In this document: one piece after another, positions 1 to 5,735 of the stretch
How positions within the stretch are numbered: position 1 is the stretch's first letter
Layout: every line of letters starts with the position of its first letter
Assembly: GCA_016188625.1 (NCBI GenBank)
Contig: JACPHL010000182.1
Span: forward strand, 1 to 6,238
DNA length: 6,238 nucleotides
Origin: Candidatus Rokuibacteriota bacterium
GTDB lineage: Bacteria; Methylomirabilota; Methylomirabilia; Rokubacteriales; JACPHL01
Direction of reading: 5' to 3'
Position numbers and translations under genes: made by a program
Notes under the pieces: generated by a model
Database searches by the model: none
Told to the model about the DNA's origin: nothing
The model's input: the letters and a program-made list of their open reading frames with translations, nothing else

Positions 1-1
1 C

Positions 2-685
2 GGCGCCGGCGACATCGCCTCGTTGCCGCTGACCAAGCTGGTCCGCGAGGGCGTCATCGTGGATGTCTCCGACGCCGTCGGGGACTGGGACGTCATCACC
101 CCCGGGCAGATTACCGACAAGGTCCAGGTCAAGAGGGGGGACATCCTCGTCATCCACACCGGGTACCACCGGTACTACCAGGGGATGCCCGAGCAGGATC
201 TGACCCGGTACTTCTGCCTGCACCCCGGCGGGACCCGGGAGCTGGCCGAGTGGATGCTGGAGATGGAGATCGCGTGGTGGGGCGTGGATGCCGGGTCCGG
301 CGACCACCCCATGAACACCACCATCCGCTACATGCGGCCGGATCTCACCCGGCGCTTCGAGGAGAAGGTGGGGATGCCGGTGGGGCAGTTCTTCGGGGAG
401 TACGAGTACCGGCACAAAAAGAGCGGCCGCCTCGTCAAGGAGGACCTCTTCCCGCTGCACTACCTCGCCTTCCCCGAGGGGTGCATCCACGCCGAGAACG
501 TGGGCGGGGAGATCGACCTGGTGCTCAACCGGCGGTGCATCATCGGGGCGTTCCCCTGGAAGTTCGAGGGCGGCGAGGCCTGCCCCTGCCGGATCATCGC
601 CTTCTTCGACGTCGGGGAGCCTTCGGTGGAGGAGCTGCGGGGTCCAGGGGTCGGGTGCGGGAAGCCCGGCGATCGGCGCCGGTAG
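2..685 (+). CDS. Cyclase family protein (kynurenine formamidase-like hydrolase), 5'-truncated
   Basis: The reading frame is open from the first complete codon at position 2 to the TAG at 683-685, so the gene starts upstream of the window; 227 residues are visible. The protein matches the cyclase / kynurenine-formamidase family (PF04199 type), metal-dependent hydrolases that act on formamide or lactone-like amide bonds. Visible family landmarks are GDILVIHTGYHRYY at about residues 47-60, the block WWGVDAGSGDHPMNT at about 92-106, and the C-terminal LHYLAFPEGCIHAENVGG then FPWKFEGGEACPCRIIAF. The metal-binding HxGTHxDxPxH motif belongs in the missing N-terminal part and cannot be checked. The TTG at position 23 is not a convincing start because family-like sequence precedes it. 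The C-terminal tail after residue 205 (GVGCGKPGDRRR) looks unconserved. The substrate cannot be inferred: many members are uncharacterised and are not true tryptophan-pathway formamidases. No following gene is coupled to it. Confidence 0.88.
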   Translation, partial: GAGDIASLPLTKLVREGVIVDVSDAVGDWDVITPGQITDKVQVKRGDILVIHTGYHRYYQGMPEQDLTRYFCLHPGGTRELAEWMLEMEIAWWGVDAGSGDHPMNTTIRYMRPDLTRRFEEKVGMPVGQFFGEYEYRHKKSGRLVKEDLFPLHYLAFPEGCIHAENVGGEIDLVLNRRCIIGAFPWKFEGGEACPCRIIAFFDVGEPSVEELRGPGVGCGKPGDRRR

Positions 686-738
686 CAGGACGCGTCAGCG
701 GGGGCGGTTTGGGGGGTCACCCTCCGCCGGGTCAGGGG

Positions 739-837
739 GTGAAAAAATTGGCCCTTCCGGAAATCGCGTGGCTGTCGCTCCCCGTCGGGGACCCTGCCCG
801 CCACACAGAAGGCGGAAGGGCGAAAAAGTTTGGGCCC
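739..837 (+). other. Intergenic nested inverted repeats flanked by A-rich tracts
   Basis: In the 184-bp gap between the cyclase and the amidase, GCCCTTCCG (751-759) pairs exactly with CGGAAGGGC (813-821). Inside lie GTGGC (768-772) with GCCAC (800-804), and CCCC-GTC-GGGG (780-790). The element is bracketed by two similar A-rich stretches, GAAAAAATTGG (741-751) and GAAAAAGTTTGGG (822-834), which stand out in this GC-rich sequence. On the plus strand it could fold as a 71-nt structured RNA ending in GAAAAAGTTT. It could be a terminator for the cyclase transcript or an upstream control element for the amidase. It matches no riboswitch consensus that I recognise. Confidence 0.3.
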
Positions 838-859
838 GCGGGTGCCCCTCCCCTACAAT
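830..859 (+). promoter_or_regulatory. Possible sigma-70 promoter of the amidase-rph operon
   Basis: TTGGGC (830-835), an 18-bp spacer and TACAAT (854-859; 5 of 6 consensus bases) form a plausible promoter directly before the amidase start. The predicted transcription start, about 866, would fall downstream of the GGAGG ribosome-binding site at 860-864. Either the transcript is nearly leaderless or the true promoter is further upstream. Confidence 0.4.
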
Positions 860-869
860 GGAGGCTCCC

Positions 870-2383
870 ATGGGCCGCTGCCTTCCCCGGCTCGCGCTCG
901 TCTGGCTCCTCCTGGCGCTCCCGGCCCCCCTGGCGGCCGAGACGCTGCTCCTCGAGGTCCGCTCGACGGGAGGCTCGCCGCGTCCCCGACAGCCCCGCAG
1001 GCGACCCTCACGGTGGCGGGCCGGACCGCCATCGTGTTCCGTGACAGCCCGGAGATCCTCGCCGCCGGCCGCCAGGTCCGGCTGGGCGCCGCTGCCCGCC
1101 TGCGCAACGGGGAGTGGGAGGTGCCGGGCGAGTTTCTGGTCCGGGCGCTCCCGGCCCTGATCGGGCGCGGCGTCCACGTCGCGGTGACCCCCGCGCCCCC
1201 GCCGGGTCCACCCCCCAAGGCGGGTGGGACCGTCGTCACCAAGTCCCCCGGGCCCGCTCAGCCCCCGGCCAAGCTCGCCTCCGTCCAGCGACCGGACCCC
1301 GCGCCCCCGCCGGCCCTTCCGCGGGGTGGGATCCGTCTCCTCGACCTCCGCTACCGCTCCTACCCCACCTACACCCGGGTCGTCCTCGAAGGGAGCGCGC
1401 CGTTCGAGCCGCTCCTGGTCGAGGCGCCGGGAAGCCTCCTGGTGCGCCTCCCCGGCCTGGCGGTCGCCCCTGATCCGGCGCCCCGGCCGATCGGGGACGG
1501 ACTGGTCGCCGACCTCGGCTTCGTCGAGGATCGGGGGCTGCCCGGGCTCAGGATCCGGTTCGAGAACCCTCCGGGCTCGCGGAAGGTCTTCCGGCTCGAG
1601 GAGCCCTACCGGCTCGTCCTCGACCTCTACCGCCCGCCCGCCCCGCGCCCCCCGTCGGCGACCCCGGGCGCGGCGCCGCCCGTCCACATCGTCCTGGACC
1701 CCGGTCACGGCGGCCACGACCCCGGGGCCATCGGGCCCGGGGGACTCAAGGAGAAGGAGCTGGTCCTGGACGTCGCCAGGCGCCCGGCGGCCTTCCTCGA
1801 AGAGGGGCTGGGGGCCAAGGTCACGCTGACGCGGACCCGCGACGAGTTCGTGCCGCTTCGGGAGCGGACCGCCCTGGCCAATCGCCTGCGCGCCGATCTC
1901 TTCGTCTCGATCCACGCCAACGCCGCCCGGCACAGCGCGGCGGCGGGCGCCGAGACCTACTTCCTCTCCTCGGAGGCGACCGACAAGGAGGCGCGGGCGG
2001 TGGCGGCCTTCGAGAACAAGGTCATCGAGCTCGAGCCGGGGGGCCCGGCGGCCCGCCGGGACCTCCTCAAGACGATCCTCTGGGACCTGGCCCAGTCGGA
2101 GTTCCAGGACGAGTCGAGCCGGCTCGCCGAGAGCCTCCAGGACGCCCTCGAGCAGGCCCTCCGCACCCCCAACCGCGGGGTCAAGCAGGCCCCCTTCTAC
2201 GTCCTCGGGGGCGCCGCCATGCCCGCGGTCCTGGTCGAGATCGGCTTCCTGACCCACCGCGAGGAGGAGCGGAAGCTCCGCGACGAGGGGTACCGGGAGC
2301 GGCTCGCCCGGGCCCTCTACGCGGGGGTGGCGGCCCACAAGGACCGCTACGACAGGAAGCTCGGCGTCGTCACCCGGCAATGA
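870..2383 (+). CDS. Exported N-acetylmuramoyl-L-alanine amidase (AMIN + Amidase_3), with an apparent -1 frameshift near 962
   Basis: This periplasmic zinc amidase cleaves the bond between N-acetylmuramic acid and L-alanine in peptidoglycan and is typically used in cell separation. ATG at 870 has GGAGG five bases upstream and begins a signal peptide ([12 protein letters not shown], then a Leu/Ala core ending PLAA before ETLLLEV). That frame soon becomes nonsense, while the mature protein continues in the frame whose codons start at 962. Reading C962 twice gives a smooth join (LEVR-LDGRLA) and a product of about 504 residues. In composite numbering, residues 36-108 are an N-terminal domain, 108-152 a proline-rich linker, 153-258 an AMIN domain (septum or peptidoglycan targeting), and 273-492 Amidase_3. 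Zinc ligands are H280 (DPGHGG), E295 (KEKEL) and H349 (SIHAN); the catalytic Glu is E457 (VEIGF). The stop overlaps the rph start (ATGA). The shift could be a sequencing or assembly error, a real mutation, or less likely programmed, since no slippery heptamer is visible. Confidence 0.9.
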
Positions 2384-3123
2384 TCCGTCGCGACGGCCGC
2401 ACCCCCCGGCAGCTCCGTCCGGTCCGCCTGACCCGGGACTTCATCCCGCACGCCGAGGGCTCGATCCTCGTGGAGGTGGGGGACACCCGGGTCATCTGCA
2501 CCGCCTCGGTCGAGGAGCGCGTGCCGGGCTTCCTCAGGGGGCTCGGCCAGGGGTGGGTCACGGCGGAGTACGCGATGCTCCCCCGCGCGACCCTGGTCCG
2601 CACCCCGCGGGAGACCGGCCGGACCGGCGGGCGGACCCAGGAGATCCAGCGGCTGGTCGGCCGCTCCCTCAGGAGCGTGGTCGATCTCCCCAGGCTGGGG
2701 GAGCGCACCGTCACCATCGACTGCGACGTGATCCAGGCCGACGGCGGGACCCGCACCGCCTCCATCACCGGCGGGTTCGTGGCGCTGGCCGACTGCCTCG
2801 CCAGGCTGAAGGCCGGCGGCCAGCTCGCCCAGGACCCGCTGAAGGACTTCGTGGCCGCGACCAGCGTCGGGGTGGTGGGCGGCGGGGTGGTCCTCGATCT
2901 GGCCTACGTGGAGGACTCCACGGCCGAGGTGGACATGAACGTGGTGATGACCGGGAGCGGCCGCTACGTCGAGATCCAGGGGACCGCGGAGCAGACCCCC
3001 TTCGCCCAGGAGATCCTGCTCGCGATGCTCGCCGTGGCCGAGGAGGGGATCCGGCAGCTGATCGGCCTCCAGCGGCGGGCCCTCGCCGACCGGAGCGGGA
3101 CCGCCTTCACCCTGCCGGCTTGA
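2380..3123 (+). CDS. rph: Ribonuclease PH
   Basis: RNase PH is a phosphorolytic 3'-to-5' exoribonuclease that trims tRNA 3' extensions and participates in structured-RNA turnover. It forms a hexameric ring in the cytoplasm. The 247-residue product has normal family length and is complete. The phosphate-site and active-site landmarks are present: [19 protein letters not shown] (residues 80-98, with R85), [13 protein letters not shown] (120-132, with T124 and R125), and [12 protein letters not shown] (176-187, with D179 and D185 at the metal/catalytic aspartate positions). ATG at 2380 overlaps the amidase stop by four bases (ATGA), which implies translational coupling and a shared transcript. 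No separate promoter is visible. Its stop codon lies inside the -35 box of the tRNA-Pro promoter that follows, so the enzyme sits next to one of its likely substrate classes. The rdgB/Ham1 gene that often follows rph in related gene orders is absent. Confidence 0.97.
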   Translation: MIRRDGRTPRQLRPVRLTRDFIPHAEGSILVEVGDTRVICTASVEERVPGFLRGLGQGWVTAEYAMLPRATLVRTPRETGRTGGRTQEIQRLVGRSLRSVVDLPRLGERTVTIDCDVIQADGGTRTASITGGFVALADCLARLKAGGQLAQDPLKDFVAATSVGVVGGGVVLDLAYVEDSTAEVDMNVVMTGSGRYVEIQGTAEQTPFAQEILLAMLAVAEEGIRQLIGLQRRALADRSGTAFTLPA

Positions 3124-3150
3124 CGCCCCCGGGGGAGCGGGGGCTATACT
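3120..3150 (+). promoter_or_regulatory. tRNA-Pro promoter overlapping the rph stop codon
   Basis: TTGACG (3120-3125), a 19-bp spacer and TATACT (3145-3150) place transcription start near 3157, seven bases before the mature tRNA. The TGA of the -35 box is the rph stop codon. The long spacer is the only weak point. Confidence 0.65.
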
Positions 3151-3163
3151 GGATCACCTCCGA

Positions 3164-3240
<77 letters not shown>

Positions 3241-3248
3241 TCTCCTTC

Positions 3249-3278
3249 GGGTGGCCCTCGCCGCTCGCTCCGCCACCC
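3249..3278 (+). terminator. Hairpin after tRNA-Pro, possible terminator
   Basis: GGGTGGC (3249-3255) and GCCACCC (3272-3278) form a perfect 7-bp stem with a 16-base loop, starting nine bases after the tRNA CCA. No T-run follows, so intrinsic termination is uncertain. Position between convergent units is the main support. Confidence 0.35.
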
Positions 3279-3288
3279 ATGCCGACAC

Positions 3289-3318
3289 CTCCCCGGCGCC
3301 CGCCCGCGCCCCGGGGAG
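3289..3318. terminator. Inverted repeat between convergent tRNA-Pro and FKBP, possible bidirectional terminator
   Basis: CTCCCCGG (3289-3296) and CCGGGGAG (3311-3318) form a perfect 8-bp stem with a 14-base GC-rich loop, ending six bases beyond the FKBP stop codon on the minus strand. It could end both convergent transcripts. There is no T-tract on either strand. Confidence 0.4.
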
Positions 3319-3324
3319 CGGTGG

Positions 3325-3846
3325 CTACTTCGCGGTGGGGGGCTCCACCTCGATGATCTCGACGTCGAAGCGAAGGGTCTTGCCGGCCAGGGGGTGGTTC
3401 AGGTCCAGGACGACGGTGGCCTCGCGGATCTCCTTGATCTTCACCGGCACGGTGGCCCCCGTCCCGGTCGTCGCCAGGAGCTGGGCCCCAACGGTCAGGG
3501 TGTCGGGCGGGATCTGCTCCTTGGGCACCTCGACCTCGGCGGCCGGGTCCACGGGGCCGAAGCCGTCTTCGGGCGGCACTGTGACGTGCTTCGTCTCGCC
3601 GGCTCGCATCCCCGCGATGGCCTTCTCCAGGCCGGGGAGGATCTGCCCCTGGCCGTGGACGTAGGTGAACGGCTTCCCCTGGGTCGAGGTGAGCACCTCC
3701 CCCGCGTCGTCCTTCATGACGTACTCGAACTTGACCGCGGAGCCGTTCTCGACGGCCGGGCCCGGGGGGCTTCCCTGCTGGGCCTGCGCGACGCCGAGCA
3801 CCAGCAGGAGCAGCACGGGAAGCGTCATCGCCCCCAATCTCTTCAC
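3325..3846 (-). CDS. Exported FKBP-type peptidyl-prolyl cis-trans isomerase, SlyD-like
   Basis: This prolyl isomerase/chaperone catalyses cis-trans isomerisation of X-Pro bonds, here probably in the periplasm. I chose the GTG at 3844-3846 (173 residues): GGGAGG lies five bases upstream, and it gives a signal peptide with a basic start (MKRLGAM), a Leu/Val core and an AQA cleavage site near residue 22. A longer frame reaches 3921 but has no signal-peptide logic and overlaps the promoter. The FKBP fold runs from about residue 36 to 168: FEYVMKDDAGEVLTST, then FTYVHGQGQILPGLEKAI (60-77), then VPPEDGFGPVDP. The SlyD-type insert-in-flap region and its signature LDLNHPLAGKTLRFDVEI (147-164) follow. 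It lacks the His-rich metal-binding tail of enterobacterial SlyD. It converges with tRNA-Pro and diverges from tRNA-Arg. The family is certain; periplasmic location is inferred from the signal peptide. Confidence 0.94.
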   Translation of the reverse strand: MKRLGAMTLPVLLLLVLGVAQAQQGSPPGPAVENGSAVKFEYVMKDDAGEVLTSTQGKPFTYVHGQGQILPGLEKAIAGMRAGETKHVTVPPEDGFGPVDPAAEVEVPKEQIPPDTLTVGAQLLATTGTGATVPVKIKEIREATVVLDLNHPLAGKTLRFDVEIIEVEPPTAK

Positions 3847-3892
3847 GGCAGCCTCCCATCCGCCCTCGAGGGGCTGGTCGGATATGCGGGTG

Positions 3893-3921
3893 AGTCTACA
3901 CCCTGCGGGGGCTCGACGCAA
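3893..3921 (-). promoter_or_regulatory. Likely sigma-70 promoter of the FKBP gene
   Basis: Read on the minus strand, TTGCGT (3916-3921), a 17-bp spacer and TAGACT (3893-3898) predict transcription start near 3886. This gives a leader of about 40 bases before the GTG start. The -35 box is only a partial match. Confidence 0.45.
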
Positions 3922-3990
3922 TCCGGGTTCGGGCGGGGCGCGAACGGGAGGCCGGCGGCCGAGGGATGGCGCCCCGCGGCCCGGGGAGTG

Positions 3991-3996
3991 TAGAAT
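3991..3996 (+). promoter_or_regulatory. Probable -10 box of tRNA-Arg
   Basis: TAGAAT lies 11 bases before the mature tRNA-Arg 5' end, in otherwise very GC-rich sequence. No convincing -35 hexamer lies 16-19 bases upstream. Confidence 0.4.
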
Positions 3997-4007
3997 CTCT
4001 GCAGCGG

Positions 4008-4083
4008 GCGCCTGTAGCTCAGCGGACAGAGCAACGGACTTCTAATCCGTGGGTCAGAGGTTCGAATCCTCTCAGGCGCGCCA
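4008..4083 (+). tRNA. trnR: tRNA-Arg, anticodon UCU
   Basis: This is a 76-nt cloverleaf with a perfect acceptor stem, GCGCCTG (4008-4014) with CAGGCGC (4073-4079), discriminator G4080 and an encoded CCA at 4081-4083. The anticodon stem ACGGA/TCCGT closes the loop CTTCTAA, with anticodon TCT at 4041-4043. The T arm AGAGG-TTCGAAT-CCTCT is perfect. It reads AGA/AGG arginine codons, which should be rare in a genome this GC-rich. It is divergent from the FKBP gene and convergent with the DUF4410-like lipoprotein gene. Confidence 0.97.
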
Positions 4084-4164
4084 GCAACCACGCCCATTCC
4101 TACCGCCAGGCCCTCGGCGCCCTTCACCGGTCGTCCCATGAGCGGCGCCCTTCCCGGCACCTCC

Positions 4165-4680
4165 TCAGGGTTTCCCCGGCTCCACGACGCCCTTGATGTA
4201 CTTGACGATCTCTTCCCCGTGTCGGCGGGCCACGCCTTCCATGCTGCTCACGGCGGTGGCGTTGTAGCTCCGGATCACGGATCGGGCCACCGTGCGATCG
4301 GTGCGCGGGTCGGTGAGTTCGACCACGGATTCCAGGTGGTCACTGCCCGCCAAGACTCCGAACATGAACCGGACGACCCCACCCCGATCCCGATACTCTT
4401 TCACGGCCACACGGAGGGCAAGCTGTCTGGCCCGCTCCTGCGTCAATCCCTGCCCTCGCAGTTCCTGCTCGACGAAACTCTTCACCATCTCCACGACATG
4501 GGAGGGGACCTTCTCGTTGGCGGCTGTGACACTGGCCAGATGGATCTGAGCCCCGCCCCCTTGGACGGCCGCCATGTCCACCACCGCGGCCTCCCGCACG
4601 GTGCTGCCGCAGCCCGCGGCCGCCAGGGCCAGGAACGGGAGCAGGACGGTTACCGTCAGGCGTCGTCGCGCGATCGTCAT
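4165..4680 (-). CDS. DUF4410-like predicted lipoprotein
   Basis: The product is a 171-residue predicted lipoprotein of unknown function. ATG at 4678-4680 is preceded by a strong ribosome-binding site, AAAGGAGG, eight bases upstream. The N-terminus has basic residues (ARRR), a hydrophobic core and a lipobox (A21-A22-G23-C24), so it should be lipidated at C24 and membrane-anchored. Gly at +2 favours the outer membrane by Lol-type rules. The body resembles DUF4410-type proteins: a helical segment VEMVKSFVEQELRGQGL, a strand LALRVAVKEYRDRGG, then FMFGVLAGSDHLESVVELTDPRTDRTVARS. This resemblance is recognised by eye and needs a profile search. Upstream on the same strand is a sigma-54-type promoter (4776-4790), giving a leader of about 85 bases. 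The gene diverges from pilZ across a shared regulatory region, so the two may be co-regulated. No enzymatic motif is seen. Confidence 0.85.
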   Translation of the reverse strand: MTIARRRLTVTVLLPFLALAAAGCGSTVREAAVVDMAAVQGGGAQIHLASVTAANEKVPSHVVEMVKSFVEQELRGQGLTQERARQLALRVAVKEYRDRGGVVRFMFGVLAGSDHLESVVELTDPRTDRTVARSVIRSYNATAVSSMEGVARRHGEEIVKYIKGVVEPGKP

Positions 4681-4775
4681 GACCTAGTCCTCCTTTGGGT
4701 CTCGGCCCCCGGTTCCGCGCATCTCCGTTTCGTTCGGCAGGCTGCCAGCCGCCATGACCGGCACCCCGCTAACAG

Positions 4776-4790
4776 GCAAGCCTGATGCCA
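4776..4790 (-). promoter_or_regulatory. Sigma-54-type promoter of the lipoprotein gene
   Basis: On the minus strand the sequence reads TGGCAT-CAGGC-TTGC. The -24 GG and -12 GC elements are 12 bases apart, as in the sigma-54 consensus TGGCAC-N5-TTGC. Predicted transcription start is near 4765. The same architecture appears facing the other way before pilZ. Confidence 0.6.
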
Positions 4791-4998
4791 GGAGAGGAGA
4801 GCCGAAAAATCAAGGAGTTGCCTGACCTCCGTTCATGCTTGAGGACGGTCGGTGGTCAAGCCCTGAGCAGTGAACTGACCAGGGAGGTCTCCGGCTCCCT
4901 CCCCGACTCGGCTGAACGATGGCGGTGGGGACGGGAGCCGACGGGCCGGGTCAGAACACGCGGCGACCGGGGAGAGGCGAAAGGGCCTCCCTCAGGAG

Positions 4999-5015
4999 CG
5001 GACGAATTTCGTCCG
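4999..5015. promoter_or_regulatory. Perfect palindrome, candidate enhancer-binding-protein site
   Basis: CGGACGAA-T-TTCGTCCG is a perfect 8-bp inverted repeat around one base. A third half-site, CGTCCG, follows at 5019-5024. The centre (5007) lies about 165 bases upstream of the predicted pilZ transcription start and about 240 upstream of that of the lipoprotein gene. Those are usual distances for activators of sigma-54 promoters. The cognate activator is not in the window. Confidence 0.5.
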
Positions 5016-5048
5016 GCCCGTCCGCGAGTTGTCAGCCGGGCTATCTCC

Positions 5049-5078
5049 GCGACGCGGCGGAGATCCTCCCGCCGTCGC
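5049..5078. repeat. Imperfect inverted repeat upstream of pilZ
   Basis: GCGA (5049-5052) and CGGCGG (5055-5060) pair with CCGCCG (5069-5074) and TCGC (5075-5078), giving a 10-bp stem with a two-base bulge and an 8-base loop. It could be a protein-binding site or a structural element between the palindrome and the promoter, or chance in GC-rich DNA. Confidence 0.3.
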
Positions 5079-5122
5079 TGCCCAGACCACAGCCCGGCCA
5101 CGGCCCAAGCGCGGCAGTTTCC

Positions 5123-5138
5123 CCCCCTTCCGAGGGGG
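5123..5138. repeat. Short perfect hairpin next to the pilZ -24 box
   Basis: CCCCCT (5123-5128), TCCG and AGGGGG (5133-5138) form a 6-bp stem with a four-base loop, ending eight bases before the sigma-54-type promoter. Its role is unknown. Confidence 0.3.
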
Positions 5139-5146
5139 CATAGGGC

Positions 5147-5162
5147 TGGCATCCGATTTGCT
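5147..5162 (+). promoter_or_regulatory. Sigma-54-type promoter of pilZ
   Basis: TGGCAT-CCGAT-TTGCT matches the -24/-12 consensus, with GG and GC 12 bases apart. Predicted transcription start is near 5172-5173, just ahead of the purine-rich ribosome-binding stretch AGGAGGAGGGA (5176-5186). This implies activator-dependent expression of pilZ and the small gene behind it. Confidence 0.65.
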
Positions 5163-5186
5163 CTCTCGTGGGGGCAGGAGGAGGGA

Positions 5187-5507
5187 ATGGCGGTCATGCT
5201 TCCGGCGACCGGAGAAGAGGCCCGAGATCGGCGCAGGGCCCCGCGCATGGCGGTCGGCCTCCCCGTCGAGTTGGAGCACGGCAAGGGCTGGACGCGCGAC
5301 GTCAGCGCCTCCGGGGTGTACTTCGAGACGGACGCCCCACCCGCGGTCGGGACCCAGGTCCGCTTTGCCCTGCTCTTGCCCTACGGGACGGCCGTGCGGG
5401 TCGAATGCGCGGGCGAGATCGTGCGCGTCGAACGGCACGAGGATCGAGTGGGGGTGGCCGCCACCATCGCCGCCTCGCGGCTGATCCGGGAGGACCTGAT
5501 CGGATGA
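5187..5507 (+). CDS. Single-domain PilZ protein (predicted c-di-GMP receptor)
   Basis: The 106-residue cytosolic protein consists essentially of one PilZ domain, the common bacterial receptor for cyclic di-GMP. Both binding motifs are intact: RxxxR as R16-R17-A18-P19-R20, and DxSxxG as D38-V39-S40-A41-S42-G43. Strands such as GTQVRFALLLP and VRVECAGEIVRVE follow, and the region VGVAATI closes the barrel. ATG at 5187 is chosen because AGGAGGAGGGA directly precedes it and the domain begins soon after; the frame upstream to 4785 is unlike any protein I recognise and contains the promoter. Expression is probably from the sigma-54-type promoter at 5147-5162. A 58-residue membrane protein gene starts 26 bases after the stop and is likely on the same transcript, so PilZ may signal to or through a membrane partner. 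That link is inference from position only. Confidence 0.9.
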   Translation: MAVMLPATGEEARDRRRAPRMAVGLPVELEHGKGWTRDVSASGVYFETDAPPAVGTQVRFALLLPYGTAVRVECAGEIVRVERHEDRVGVAATIAASRLIREDLIG

Positions 5508-5533
5508 GCGCTCGGAGGTTCGGCTAGCTCGCG

Positions 5534-5710
5534 ATGGTCCCCCTCAGGGTGGTCATCGGCTGGACGGTGTCGGCCTTGCTCCTGTTCCTCAGCTCCACCC
5601 TTCTGTTCTGCTTCGCGCTCCAGGGGATCCTCCAGCCCGATCACTGCCGCCGCCTCCAGGGTCTCTTCTGGAGCGCGGCCCGGCCGCTCCTGAATCTCTT
5701 CGGCCTCTAG
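5534..5710 (+). CDS. 58-residue single-pass membrane microprotein, paralogue of the facing gene
   Basis: This short gene is easily missed. It encodes 58 residues: a basic N-terminus (R5), one strongly hydrophobic helix (about residues 6-33, including SALLLFLSSTLLFCFAL), a segment PDHCRRLQG (35-43) and a C-terminal amphipathic tail ending LFGL. Nearly all codons end in G or C, as expected for a real gene here. An in-frame stop at 5525 leaves ATG 5534 as the first start; GGAGG at 5514-5518 is 15 bases upstream, which is rather far. It follows pilZ by 26 bases and probably shares its sigma-54-type promoter. It aligns end to end without gaps with the 58-residue gene facing it, with 18 identical positions including C26, P35, C38, LQG (41-43) and LFG (55-57). 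No known family is recognised and function is unknown. Confidence 0.7.
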   Translation: MVPLRVVIGWTVSALLLFLSSTLLFCFALQGILQPDHCRRLQGLFWSAARPLLNLFGL

Positions 5711-5735
5711 CCTCGGGCGCCTACCCGCCGAAGAG
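5696..5735. terminator. Inverted repeat formed by the two microprotein 3' ends, possible bidirectional terminator
   Basis: CTCTTCGGC (5696-5704) and GCCGAAGAG (5727-5735) form a perfect 9-bp stem with a 22-base loop that contains both stop codons. The arms are the codons for the conserved L-F-G of the two facing genes. It may terminate both transcripts, though there is no T-tract. The repeat may equally be a by-product of paralogy in inverted orientation. Confidence 0.4.

Larger units (their letters stand above)
4681..5186. other. 506-bp non-coding divergent regulatory region
   Basis: This region separates the lipoprotein gene (minus) from pilZ (plus). An open frame exists on the plus strand from 4785, but its translation resembles no family I know and pilZ has its own strong start at 5187. 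The region carries outward-facing sigma-54-type promoters near both ends, a perfect 17-bp palindrome (4999-5015), and hairpin-capable repeats at 4881-4900, 5049-5078 and 5123-5138. An RNA gene inside it cannot be excluded. Confidence 0.6.

Noticed and set aside
751-821. c-di-GMP (GEMM) or cobalamin riboswitch before the amidase
   Set aside because: The conserved core sequences of these classes are not seen; only generic stems are present.
830-961. TTG start at 830 for the amidase in the downstream frame
   Set aside because: It has no ribosome-binding site and no signal peptide, and its first 40 residues are unprotein-like, whereas ATG 870 in the other frame has both a ribosome-binding site and a clear signal peptide.
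250-1044. 264-codon plus-strand frame across the cyclase end and amidase start
   Set aside because: The translation is low-complexity Arg/Gly/Pro and conflicts with well-supported genes. A GTG at 739 in this frame lacks family support.
695-2380. 561-codon open frame on the minus strand opposite the amidase
   Set aside because: It is a shadow frame typical of GC-rich coding DNA; the plus strand carries a clear AMIN-Amidase_3 protein with catalytic residues.
3847-3921. Longer start of the FKBP protein at 3921
   Set aside because: It would bury the signal peptide inside the protein and run through the predicted promoter; GTG 3846 has a strong ribosome-binding site.
4837-4861. GCTTGA-N13-TCAAGC inverted repeat as a regulator site
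   Set aside because: It has only six-base arms, no second copy and no clear position relative to either promoter, so chance is adequate.
4785-5186. Long N-terminal extension of the PilZ protein from an ATG at 4785
   Set aside because: The translation is Arg/Ser/Pro-rich with no family resemblance, it overlaps both sigma-54-type promoters, and the ATG at 5187 has a much better ribosome-binding site.
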